Origin: RGIG5612 sp045598285
GTDB taxonomy: Bacteria; Bacillota; Clostridia; Lachnospirales; Lachnospiraceae
Assembly: GCA_045598285.1 (NCBI GenBank)
Contig: JAZLLU010000013.1
Coordinates: 1 to 30,289, forward strand
Direction of reading: 5' to 3'
Length of the DNA stretch: 30,289 nt
Part shown: in pieces, positions 16,837 to 24,731 of the stretch
Position numbering within the stretch: the stretch's first letter is position 1
Layout: each line of letters begins with the position of its first letter
The notes under the pieces: generated by a model
Database searches by the model: none
What the model was told of the DNA's origin: nothing
What the model saw: the letters and a program-made list of their open reading frames with translations, nothing else
Program-made: the position numbers and the translations under genes

Positions 16837-18765
16837 TTATACATCTAACTCTGCTAAGTTAGCATTATCGTGAATAAATTTCTTTCTAGGTGCTACATCG
16901 CTACCCATAAGCATTTCAGTAACTTCCGAAGCTAATCTAGCATCATCAATTTCTACTTTTTTAAGTACTCTTCTTTCTGGGTCTAAAGTTGTTTCCCAAA
17001 GTTGTTCAGCGTCCATCTCGCCCAAACCTTTATATCTTTGAAGTGTGAATTCTCCTTTATGAGTGGCTCTATATTTTTCTAACGCCAAGTCATCATAAAG
17101 ATATTCTTCCTCACCCTTTTTAGGAATTGCTTTGTATAAAGGTGGAGTTGCAAGATAAATATGTCCCGCCTGAATAAGCTCTGGCATAAATCTATAGAAG
17201 AATGTTAAAAGAAGCGTTGCAATATGCGCACCATCGACATCGGCATCCGTCATAATAATTATTTTGTTATAACGAAGTTTTGTAATATCAAAATCGTTTC
17301 CATATCCTTCAGAAAATCCACATCCAAAAGCTTGGATCATTGTCTTAATTTCTGCATTTGCTAAAACCTTATCCATTGAAGCTTTTTCAACATTTAAGAT
17401 TTTACCTCTTATAGGTAAGATAGCCTGGGTCATTCTATTACGAGCCGTTTTAGCTGAGCCACCGGCAGAATCACCTTCGACAATAAATACTTCGCACTCT
17501 TCTGGTTTTCTACTTTCGCAATTAGCAAGTTTTCCATTGCCTTCCATTACAAACTTTGTTTTAGAAAGCATATTTGTTTTTGTTTTTTCTTCAGCCTTTC
17601 TAATCTTTGCGCTTTTTTCAGCGCAGCCAATAGTCGCCTTAAGATTTTCAAGGTTTTTATCGTAATATCTTTCAAGCTCTGTGCCCGTGATATCAGAGGC
17701 TACCTTTTGAGCATCAGGATTGTCTAGCTTTGTTTTTGTTTGTCCTTCAAATCGAGGATCTGGGTGCTTAACAGCCACAATAGCCGTCATTCCATTTCTA
17801 GCATCAGCACCGGTAAAGTTTTCATCCTTATCCTTAAGGATTCCAATCTCTCTAGCATAAGTATTAATAAGCTGAGTAAAACGAGCCTTAAATCCTGTTA
17901 TATGAGTTCCACCTTCTTGAGTGTAAATATTGTTACAAAATCCTAAGATATTTTCTTGGAACTCATTTGTAAATTGATAAGCAACCTCAAGTTCAATTCC
18001 CTCGCTCTTTCCTTGGAAATAAACTACTGGAGCTACAACCTCTTTGCCTTGGTTTAAATCATTTATGTAAGCGATTAAACCTTCCGGCTCATGAAAGATA
18101 ATCTCTTCTTCCTCATTGAATCTTCTATTAATAAAATTTATTGTAAGTTCTGGATTTAAGTAAGCCGTTTCATGTAAACGAGACTTAATTGCATCAGCCT
18201 TAAAATAAGTCTTTTCGAAAATTTCTGGATCAGGTAAAAACACTACCTTCGTTCCACTGTCGTTTTTCCTGCATGTTCCGACTTCTTTTAGGTTGTACTC
18301 TTTTTTACCTCTGGCAAAACGTTGGTTATAAACCTTTCCGTCTTTTTTTATTTCAACTTCAAGCCATGTAGAAAGTGCATTAACTACTGATGCGCCAACG
18401 CCGTGAAGGCCACCAGAAATTTTATAGTTTCCATCTCCAAACTTTCCGCCTGCATGAAGCATAGTAAATACAACCTCAACAGCAGGAAGGCCAGTCTTTT
18501 TATTTATTCCAACAGGAATACCACGGCCATTATCAATAACTGTAGCTGTACCATCAGCTTCTAGCACTACTGTAATTTCCGAGCAATAACCTGCTAGATG
18601 CTCATCAACTGCATTATCTACTATCTCATAAATTAAATGGTTTAATCCCTTTGTAGAAACGCTACCGATATACATACCCGGTCTTCTTCTTACCGCTTCA
18701 AGACCTTCAAGTATTGTTATCGCATCAGCATTATAAGTATTTGTGTCCGTTTTAGCTTTTGCCAT
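16837..18765 (-). CDS. parE: Type IIA topoisomerase subunit B, probably topoisomerase IV (ParE/GyrB family)
   Basis: 642 residues, the usual length of Gram-positive GyrB/ParE. It is the ATPase subunit. The GHKL ATP site shows EIVDNAVDEHLAG, DNGRGIPV and GGLHGVGASVVNALS. QTKTKLDNPD closes the transducer region. The TOPRIM metal site shows EGDSAGGSAK and DADVDGAHI, followed by RYKGLGEMDAEQLW and a C-terminal PRKKFI box. Nothing in this chain alone separates GyrB from ParE; the call follows the partner, which lacks a GyrA box. It lies 16 bases before the A-subunit gene and 4 bases after trpS, in the same transcript. Confidence 0.86.
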   Translation of the reverse strand: MAKAKTDTNTYNADAITILEGLEAVRRRPGMYIGSVSTKGLNHLIYEIVDNAVDEHLAGYCSEITVVLEADGTATVIDNGRGIPVGINKKTGLPAVEVVFTMLHAGGKFGDGNYKISGGLHGVGASVVNALSTWLEVEIKKDGKVYNQRFARGKKEYNLKEVGTCRKNDSGTKVVFLPDPEIFEKTYFKADAIKSRLHETAYLNPELTINFINRRFNEEEEIIFHEPEGLIAYINDLNQGKEVVAPVVYFQGKSEGIELEVAYQFTNEFQENILGFCNNIYTQEGGTHITGFKARFTQLINTYAREIGILKDKDENFTGADARNGMTAIVAVKHPDPRFEGQTKTKLDNPDAQKVASDITGTELERYYDKNLENLKATIGCAEKSAKIRKAEEKTKTNMLSKTKFVMEGNGKLANCESRKPEECEVFIVEGDSAGGSAKTARNRMTQAILPIRGKILNVEKASMDKVLANAEIKTMIQAFGCGFSEGYGNDFDITKLRYNKIIIMTDADVDGAHIATLLLTFFYRFMPELIQAGHIYLATPPLYKAIPKKGEEEYLYDDLALEKYRATHKGEFTLQRYKGLGEMDAEQLWETTLDPERRVLKKVEIDDARLASEVTEMLMGSDVAPRKKFIHDNANLAELDV

Positions 18766-18769
18766 TTAT

Positions 18770-19774
18770 TTACCTAACTCTTTCTGGAAGTCCAACTTTC
18801 TTTTGAACCTTCCTTAATGTTTTGTTTGCAAAGTAACTAGCTTTTTCAGTATTGTTTTTAATGATGTTATCTACATAAGCTTTATCATTATTTAGCTCAT
18901 CAAATTTAACTTTAACAGGAGCCAATCTATCTGCTACAGTTTCGCCAACAGCTATCTTGAAATCTCCATATCCTTTGCCTTCAAATTCTCTTTCGATCTC
19001 TTTGTACTCTTTTCCTGTTGCTGCACTATAAATATCCATAAGATTCATAATGCCAGGTTTTTCAGGTGTATAAATAATCTGGTTGTCTGAATCAGTTATT
19101 GCTCTTTTGAATTTTCTAATTATTGTATCTTTGTCATCTAAAACATAAACTACACTGTTTTGATTTTCGTCTGACTTACTCATTTTCTTAGTAGGGTCTG
19201 CTAACGACATAATCCTTGCGCCAGCCTTTCCAATATAAGGTTCTGGCACAGTAAAAACATCGCCGTAGATACTATTAAATCTTTCAGCTATATCTCTAGT
19301 AAGTTCTAGGTGTTGCTTTTGGTCTTCGCCTACAGGAACAACATCAGCTTGGTAAAGCAAAATATCACAAGCCATCAAAACAGGATATGTAAAAAGTCCT
19401 GCGTTAACGTTGTCGGAATGTTTAGCAGATTTATCCTTAAACTGAGTCATTCTGCTAAGTTCTCCCATATATGTAAAGCAATTAAGTATCCATGTAAGCT
19501 CAGCATGTGCCGGAACACTAGATTGATAATAAACGCAATTTTTTTCTGGATCTAAGCCAGCTGCAATATACATCATAAGGACGTTTCTAGCACTTTTTCT
19601 AAGTTCAGCAGGGTCTCTTCTTATTGTTAGCGCATGAAGATCAGCAACCGCATAAAAGCACTCATATTCATCGCATAAATTAACCCAGTTTTTAAGCGCA
19701 CCAAAATAATTTCCTATATGCAACACTCCTGTTGCTTGCATAGCACTATACAAAACTTTTTTATCATTAATCAT
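18770..19774 (-). CDS. trpS: Tryptophanyl-tRNA synthetase
   Basis: 334 residues, the normal size for this class I dimeric enzyme, which charges tRNA-Trp. The HIGH-type motif reads GVLHIGN (16-22) and the KMSKS motif is intact at 197-201 (TKKMSKSDEN). VVPVGEDQKQHLELTRDIAERFN near residue 145 is the usual family stretch. It starts 12 bases after the folA stop and ends 4 bases before the topoisomerase B gene. I see no T-box leader, so it appears to be expressed from the folA promoter without tryptophan-specific control. Confidence 0.97.
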   Translation of the reverse strand: MINDKKVLYSAMQATGVLHIGNYFGALKNWVNLCDEYECFYAVADLHALTIRRDPAELRKSARNVLMMYIAAGLDPEKNCVYYQSSVPAHAELTWILNCFTYMGELSRMTQFKDKSAKHSDNVNAGLFTYPVLMACDILLYQADVVPVGEDQKQHLELTRDIAERFNSIYGDVFTVPEPYIGKAGARIMSLADPTKKMSKSDENQNSVVYVLDDKDTIIRKFKRAITDSDNQIIYTPEKPGIMNLMDIYSAATGKEYKEIEREFEGKGYGDFKIAVGETVADRLAPVKVKFDELNNDKAYVDNIIKNNTEKASYFANKTLRKVQKKVGLPERVR

Positions 19775-19786
19775 CTTCGTTCCCCT

Positions 19787-20293
19787 TTATACGCTTTGAA
19801 AATCTTTTCTTTTTTTATATGTTCTATAGTAATAAATAACATCGAAATGAGTTTGTTCTTCAGACTCATCAACTAAAACCCACTCAGGTCTTTTATCTAA
19901 GTTAACCATATATGTGTCAGCTTGAAAGCTGTAGTCGATATATGTAACTAAAGCTTCTTCACAATATTTAAGCATAGCTACGTATATACTAGCTCCACCA
20001 GCTACATAAATATCTGTTGTATATTTTTTTGCTTCTTCTAGTGCCGCTTCTACGCTTCCTACAACAGTAGCTCCTTTTATCTTTAAGTCAGGGTTTCTAG
20101 AAATAACAATATTTATTCTATTAGGAAGTGGCCTTCCTTGTGGAAGACTCTCTAGTGTTTTTCTTCCCATAATTACAACCTGATTTAATGTTACTTGACT
20201 AAAAAATCTAGTATCATCAGGAATGTCTGCTAAAAGTTTTCCGTCTTTTCCTATTGCCCAATTCCTATCAGCTGCAACGATTAACTTAATCAT
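19787..20293 (-). CDS. folA: Dihydrofolate reductase
   Basis: 168 residues, close to the family norm. It reduces dihydrofolate to tetrahydrofolate with NADPH. The start IVAADRNWAIGKDGKLL, the catalytic acid D27 (IPDDTRFF), VIMGRKTLES and VAGGASIY are all present. The tryptophan at position 22 of the E. coli enzyme is alanine here. thyA, its usual partner, is not in the window. It is the first gene of an eight-gene run and follows an AGGAG site (GAAGGAGTAATT) and a clear promoter. Confidence 0.96.
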   Translation of the reverse strand: MIKLIVAADRNWAIGKDGKLLADIPDDTRFFSQVTLNQVVIMGRKTLESLPQGRPLPNRINIVISRNPDLKIKGATVVGSVEAALEEAKKYTTDIYVAGGASIYVAMLKYCEEALVTYIDYSFQADTYMVNLDKRPEWVLVDESEEQTHFDVIYYYRTYKKRKDFQSV

Positions 20294-20330
20294 AATTACT
20301 CCTTCTATTACTTAATTCGTACCAAAAACA

Positions 20331-20348
20331 GACTATTTGCCCATAGTC
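20331..20348 (-). promoter_or_regulatory. Short stem-loop at the predicted 5' end of the folA transcript
   Basis: GACTAT and ATAGTC form a perfect 6-bp stem with a 6-base loop, beginning about where transcription should start (6 bases after the -10). Such 5' stems can protect messages from decay; an operator is the other option. Confidence 0.4.
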
Positions 20349-20353
20349 GATTC

Positions 20354-20382
20354 ATTATAACAAAGATAAGGCCTAAAATCAA
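20354..20382 (-). promoter_or_regulatory. Promoter of the folA operon
   Basis: On the minus strand, -35 TTGATT (20377-20382), a 17-base spacer and a perfect -10 TATAAT (20354-20359), about 60 bases before the folA start. It lies downstream of the surface-protein terminator, so the run has its own start. Confidence 0.8.
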
Positions 20383-20447
20383 CGAAAAACCACAATATAT
20401 AGGGATTTTTTGCACTTTTTACCACAAAATATAAGTGATTAAGGCAT

Positions 20448-20476
20448 AAAAAAGCTGCCACCTAAGTGACAGCTTT
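20448..20476 (-). terminator. Intrinsic terminator of the surface protein gene
   Basis: An 11-bp stem (AAAGCTGTCAC/GTGGCAGCTTT on the minus strand, one G-T pair) with a 4-base loop, running into six Ts, 25 bases after the stop codon. Confidence 0.9.
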
Positions 20477-20500
20477 ATATTTAATACTTATTGTGGATTA

Positions 20501-22357
20501 TTAGTTAAGTTTTTCTTTGAAGTATGCATATGCTACGCCAATAATCATAATCTCAGCGAGTACTGCAAATACTATCCATATAACCATCTTGTTTGAATCA
20601 CCTGTTTCAGGCTTGTTAGCTGTTGTGAAGCTAGTTTTTGCTGAAACTTGTTGTCCACCATCTGTCAAATATATGAACTCAATATCATATTTTCCTTCAG
20701 AAATTCTCTCAAGATAATCTTTCTTTAATGTTACCTTTGTTGATCCTTCTTCAGCAGTGTAATCACCTTCTTCTAATTCTAAATCATCAACTTTAATGCC
20801 TAAAAAGTGACCAAATGGCCCATCTGTTTCAATTACAAGAGTTTCGTCTACGCCAATTGTATAAACTTGGTTTTCGCTACCTGGTTTAAACTTAATATTT
20901 GCAATTGTAAGTTCTCCTACTAAAACTGCACCTTCTGCTGGTGTAAGATTTGTATAATCTACATCTTCGAGATTTGCATATACTTTGTATGTTCCAGGAA
21001 TTTCCGGCTTATCTACAGACTCTCCATTAAGTGTGTAGGTAAGAACGATATTATCTTTTTCAACTTCATATGCTTCGTTCATTTCTACATCAGCAGCTTT
21101 TTTTGTTCCATCAAATTTAACTGTTTCATCTACATAAACGAAGTCATTTTCATCTACTGCCTTTTTATTTATAACTATATCTTCACCAAGTTCTTCTCTA
21201 TCTGAGCCTTTTACGTTTCCATCTTTCTTAAATGCTTTATAGAATAAGCAGTAAGTTCCTGCATCATAAGTTGTTTCTAACTCATCAAATTCTTTCCATT
21301 CATCTGATTCTAATGCAGGTGGTTCTGCATGACCTTCAGCAGGTTTTATAACCATGGCATATTTGATTGTGAAATTGCTTGCGAAATCGTTATCAACTGC
21401 TGCTTCTTCAGCAAGTGGTTGAAGGCCATCAATACTATATACCAAGTTTTCTTCTGCTGTAGGAGCAGTTACTTTAACTTTCCATTTTGCATATAGTGTT
21501 GATATCCGTTCAGTCCCAAGCTTCAAAATTTGTCTTGCTTCAGGAGGATTTGCTAGTCCTTCTTGAGCTCCTAAAAGTGCAGTTCCGTTATCTTTTGAGT
21601 TTTCATCTTCAGGTTCAAGTTCGTTTTCTAAGTTTTCATCTGAACACCAAGCTACAAAGTCTAAACCATCATATGTAAGTTCTCCTGGGTATTCAACAAA
21701 ATAATATCCCTTATCACCATTTTTATGTTCCAATAATTTAGCTACTGGAGCTGTACCATAACCAGTGACAAACTTAACCATTGTTGTTAATTCAATTTTT
21801 GGATTATTAGCTGCAGGCCCTCCTTTATCTATTTTTGTTACAGAATAGTTATTAGTTGCTATATAGCCATTAACGTCTGACCTTTCTTCTGCACCATTAT
21901 CAATTTTATATTGAAATTCTTTTTGTGTCGTATCATCCTTAAAAACTATTGTTGATCCCGCATCAACAACTGAACCCACTTCTAATTTTTCATCGCCTAC
22001 ATAAAAATCTTTATTTACTGTAGGAGTTGATTGTGACGTTAACTCAATTGTAGCACTTCCAGGCTTAATATTAGAAACAACATATGTTTTACCTGGTTCA
22101 ATCATCCAACCTTCCTTTGGCTTTGATATTGGTTCTCCACTATCAATTACTACTTGGAAACCTTTTGCTTCATCTCCCTCTTTATATGTAATTTTTGTTC
22201 CTGATGATAATGTTTCACCATTACCTATTTCTGATGCAGCAGGGCCATCGCCTTTAATAAATTTCTTTTGGGCACCAAGCATAGCCATAGGTAACATTGC
22301 TACGACAATAGCTACTACTGCAAGAAGTGTTGCTCCTCTTTTGAGTATGTTTTTCAT
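20501..22357 (-). CDS. Sortase-anchored surface protein with tandem Ig-like/InlB-type domains
   Basis: 618 residues from the chosen start, which follows GGAGG; an ATG 48 bases further upstream lacks a site. A signal peptide covers about 1-29 (lysines, a hydrophobic stretch, MLGA). Two related units of about 65 residues lie at 46-108 and 127-191, sharing the pattern GTKITYKxxxxxKGFQ-ID-G. An InlB/Listeria-Bacteroides-type repeat follows (about 205-293, ending in ISTLYAKWK), then MBG/Ig-like sheets (about 300-480) and a CBM-X2-like domain (about 490-580). The end has KPETGD (582-587), a membrane helix and KEKLN, as in sortase substrates. It is likely displayed on the cell wall; the ligand is unknown. 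It is a single-gene unit with its own promoter and terminator. Confidence 0.88.
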   Translation of the reverse strand: MKNILKRGATLLAVVAIVVAMLPMAMLGAQKKFIKGDGPAASEIGNGETLSSGTKITYKEGDEAKGFQVVIDSGEPISKPKEGWMIEPGKTYVVSNIKPGSATIELTSQSTPTVNKDFYVGDEKLEVGSVVDAGSTIVFKDDTTQKEFQYKIDNGAEERSDVNGYIATNNYSVTKIDKGGPAANNPKIELTTMVKFVTGYGTAPVAKLLEHKNGDKGYYFVEYPGELTYDGLDFVAWCSDENLENELEPEDENSKDNGTALLGAQEGLANPPEARQILKLGTERISTLYAKWKVKVTAPTAEENLVYSIDGLQPLAEEAAVDNDFASNFTIKYAMVIKPAEGHAEPPALESDEWKEFDELETTYDAGTYCLFYKAFKKDGNVKGSDREELGEDIVINKKAVDENDFVYVDETVKFDGTKKAADVEMNEAYEVEKDNIVLTYTLNGESVDKPEIPGTYKVYANLEDVDYTNLTPAEGAVLVGELTIANIKFKPGSENQVYTIGVDETLVIETDGPFGHFLGIKVDDLELEEGDYTAEEGSTKVTLKKDYLERISEGKYDIEFIYLTDGGQQVSAKTSFTTANKPETGDSNKMVIWIVFAVLAEIMIIGVAYAYFKEKLN

Positions 22358-22436
22358 TCTCGTTTTCCTCCATAATAAGTCACTTATATGTTTATTAAAT
22401 ATCACTTATGCATTATTTAAATATATGTGATTACTC

Positions 22437-22466
22437 ATTTTACTACCCCCCCCTTATCTTATGCAA
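22437..22466 (-). promoter_or_regulatory. Candidate promoter of the surface protein gene with a G8 tract in its spacer
   Basis: On the minus strand, a weak -35 TTGCAT (22461-22466), an 18-base spacer and -10 TAAAAT (22437-22442). The spacer contains eight consecutive Gs (Cs at 22446-22453 on the plus strand). The -10 fits well and the -35 poorly, so the promoter itself is a prediction. Two direct TCACTTAT motifs (22380-22387 and 22402-22409) lie between it and the gene. Confidence 0.5.
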
Positions 22467-22499
22467 TAGCTAAATAACATTGTATAAAATAAATACATT

Positions 22500-22532
22500 A
22501 AAAAACTCCCTGCTTAGCAAGGAGTTTTTTTT
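22500..22532 (-). terminator. Intrinsic terminator after the uroporphyrinogen-decarboxylase-like gene
   Basis: AAAAAACTCC/GGAGTTTTTT stem with a TGC/GCA inner stem and a 3-base loop. T-runs follow on both strands, so it can work in both directions. It lies about 20 bases after the stop codon. Confidence 0.9.
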
Positions 22533-22551
22533 CTAGATATTTCTTCTATTT

Positions 22552-23622
22552 TTATTTTCCGAAACGCTTTCTAGACTCTTCGTAAATAATTGGATAAAGT
22601 CTTTCGCTTAATCCAAATGTTCCACCCAAATAAATATTAGGGCCATAATCATCTAAAAGTTTATTTACAAGTGTTCTAAATTCCTCATCTGTTGTCTCTG
22701 GTGTAATTCCATCGCCAAGAATATATTGAAGTTTAATTTTGTCACCATATTCATTGCAAACCTTAACTTTGTCGTTCATATTTTGGCCATCCCATAAATC
22801 TACGCCAGCTTCAATCATTATAGGAACTAAATCTTCAATCTTTCCACAGCTATGCAATTCGAAAATGATTCCAAGTTCATGTGCACCATCAACTACTTTC
22901 TTAAGTGATGGAAGAATCATCTTTCTTACTGTATCGGCTGAGAACATAGGTGCTCTTTGATTACCCCAATCATCATGGAACCATACCATAGAAACATTAT
23001 AGTATTTTTTCATATAGCCTAAGAACTCAACGTAGAAATCTGCAAGTCTATCAAAAAGTCGCTTAACATCATCTTCTGCATCTTCATCAATCATAGCAAT
23101 AAGAGCATTTTCCATATCCATAAATGAGATAAGTCTTTCAAAGAATCCTGTAAAGACAGTTGTTTTAATCGCTCTTGTAGGATCAAGGAAAAATTTATTT
23201 CTTTCTTTACATCCTTCCCAGTCATATGTAGATAAATCCGGGAATTTAATAACACTTTCCCAATCCGAAACATCTTCAAGAGTAGGTTTACCAGGTCTAA
23301 CCATAGAACCCTGAACCATAGGAACATATTCCCATTCTATTCCAAAGAAATCAGGGCCACCAAATTTATCAGGTGTAAGAAATTGCATTTCAATTGACAT
23401 ACCTCTAGCAACATTTTCAGGAACAATTGTTGGATTAAACAATACAATTTCCATATCGCTAGGCATCCAAGCTGGCTCACCTTCTAAAAATCTCTTAAAA
23501 TTTTCTTCTGTTGTAATTGGATAAGTAGGCTTTACGACATTTTTTAATCCTGGAATAGGACGCATATATTCACCATTAGGTGTCATCTCTGCCTCATTAA
23601 AAGGAATTTTTTCGTATTTCAT
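22552..23622 (-). CDS. Uroporphyrinogen decarboxylase family protein, methyltransferase-like
   Basis: 356 residues of the URO-D/MtaA/CmuA fold. The zinc-type HxCG motif is present at H257-C259 (FELHSCGKIEDL), which points to corrinoid-linked methyl transfer rather than heme synthesis. HDDWGNQRAPMFS (216-228) is the usual substrate-pocket stretch of these relatives. There are no heme genes around it and no corrinoid protein or activase, so the methyl donor and acceptor are unknown. It stands alone between the surface protein and lplA, with its own terminator. GGGGG precedes the ATG as a ribosome binding site. I am confident of the family and not of the reaction. Confidence 0.87.
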   Translation of the reverse strand: MKYEKIPFNEAEMTPNGEYMRPIPGLKNVVKPTYPITTEENFKRFLEGEPAWMPSDMEIVLFNPTIVPENVARGMSIEMQFLTPDKFGGPDFFGIEWEYVPMVQGSMVRPGKPTLEDVSDWESVIKFPDLSTYDWEGCKERNKFFLDPTRAIKTTVFTGFFERLISFMDMENALIAMIDEDAEDDVKRLFDRLADFYVEFLGYMKKYYNVSMVWFHDDWGNQRAPMFSADTVRKMILPSLKKVVDGAHELGIIFELHSCGKIEDLVPIMIEAGVDLWDGQNMNDKVKVCNEYGDKIKLQYILGDGITPETTDEEFRTLVNKLLDDYGPNIYLGGTFGLSERLYPIIYEESRKRFGK

Positions 23623-23683
23623 AATTTACCCCCATTAAATAAAAATTCTCTCAATAATATTATTATATATTGTGTGTTCTTTT

Positions 23684-24661
23684 TCAAGAAATTTTCATTT
23701 CGATTAAAGCATTTTCATTAAATTCTGTGCCTATTAATTCTTTATATTTCTTTTCCAAATCTAAAATATATTCTTCATCCATCGCATCTGAGCAAAGTGC
23801 TATATCGCTTATTATTCCTTTGTCTACTTTAACGCGAAGGTCAAAATCTCCCCACTCATATCTTTCATGGATTCTATAATCAAACTTTATATTATTTTTA
23901 TAAAGCCATTCGTCACTCTTAAAATAAATTGCATCTTGCTCATATAAGCTTTTATCAACATCTTTTATTTCATATGCTTTAATGCCATACACTTCTTCAA
24001 AAGCTTTAAGCATTGCCTCTCTCATCATATCTATTGTAAGGTTGCTTCTTATTTGCTTTAGGTTACAAACTCTTGAAGAAACTGAAGACACTCCTTTTGA
24101 TTCATATTTTTCTTTATCAACATTTAGGTATTTTTCTAGAAGGCTTCCATCAACATCAATCATTATCGTTCCATGATGATACTTTCTAGCAATATTATCT
24201 TTAGCTTTTATTGCTGCCAATTCATGAAAAGCATTTCCAGAAAACTTTCGACCTTGCTCTTCCCCTGGAAGATAAGCCACTACATCATTTCTTCCAGTTT
24301 TTTCTACCTTGATTCCTAGATTTTCACAAGCCTTAGCTAAAACAGATATTTGCTTATCCGTGTCAAAATTCTCTTTGCTAACTAAAAAAGTAAAATTTAG
24401 ATTTCCAAGGTCATGAAATACAGCGCCACCACCAGAGAGTCTTCTTGTAGGAAAGCCCCCGTCTTTTAGCAGCTCATCAACCTTACATTCTTTCCAGATG
24501 TTTTGGTTGCGGCCGCAAACTACCGTCTTAGCGTTTTGCCACAAATACAAAATAACCTCATCTGGTTCAACATTTTCTAGCAAGTATTTTTCTAATGCTA
24601 AATTCTCATATGGATTTGTGTTGGTTGTAACTAAATAACTAAGTTTATTTATCTTTGCCAT
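23684..24661 (-). CDS. lplA: Lipoate-protein ligase A
   Basis: 325 residues, typical of LplA with its C-terminal accessory domain. It activates free lipoate with ATP and attaches it to lysines of E2 and GcvH proteins. The core motif RRLSGGGAVFHDLGNLNFTF lies near residues 73-92, followed by GRKFSGNAF with the catalytic lysine, and HHGTIMIDVD. No lipoylated protein is encoded in the window. The start follows AAGGA and lies only 23 bases past the pnp terminator. I find no room for a full promoter between them, so expression may depend on read-through. Confidence 0.94.
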   Translation of the reverse strand: MAKINKLSYLVTTNTNPYENLALEKYLLENVEPDEVILYLWQNAKTVVCGRNQNIWKECKVDELLKDGGFPTRRLSGGGAVFHDLGNLNFTFLVSKENFDTDKQISVLAKACENLGIKVEKTGRNDVVAYLPGEEQGRKFSGNAFHELAAIKAKDNIARKYHHGTIMIDVDGSLLEKYLNVDKEKYESKGVSSVSSRVCNLKQIRSNLTIDMMREAMLKAFEEVYGIKAYEIKDVDKSLYEQDAIYFKSDEWLYKNNIKFDYRIHERYEWGDFDLRVKVDKGIISDIALCSDAMDEEYILDLEKKYKELIGTEFNENALIEMKIS

Positions 24662-24684
24662 CTTTATTCCTTTTCAACTTATAA

Positions 24685-24717
24685 AAAAAATGGGTATGTT
24701 AACCATACCCATTTTTT
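24685..24717 (-). terminator. Intrinsic terminator after pnp
   Basis: A perfect 14-bp stem (AAAAAATGGGTATG/CATACCCATTTTTT) with a 5-base loop. T-runs lie on both strands. It separates pnp from lplA. Confidence 0.9.
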
Positions 24718-24731
24718 GAGTTAATTACAAC

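Noticed and set aside
19775..20353. T-box or tryptophan-sensing leader for trpS
   Set aside because: trpS follows folA by 12 bases, and the folA leader is only about 60 bases, too short for a T-box and lacking its conserved sequence.
22405..22440. Ten-codon leader peptide after the G8 tract (minus strand, ATG right after the tract)
   Set aside because: The Gs could act as a ribosome site, but the frame begins too close to the predicted -10 to be on the transcript and nothing else supports it.
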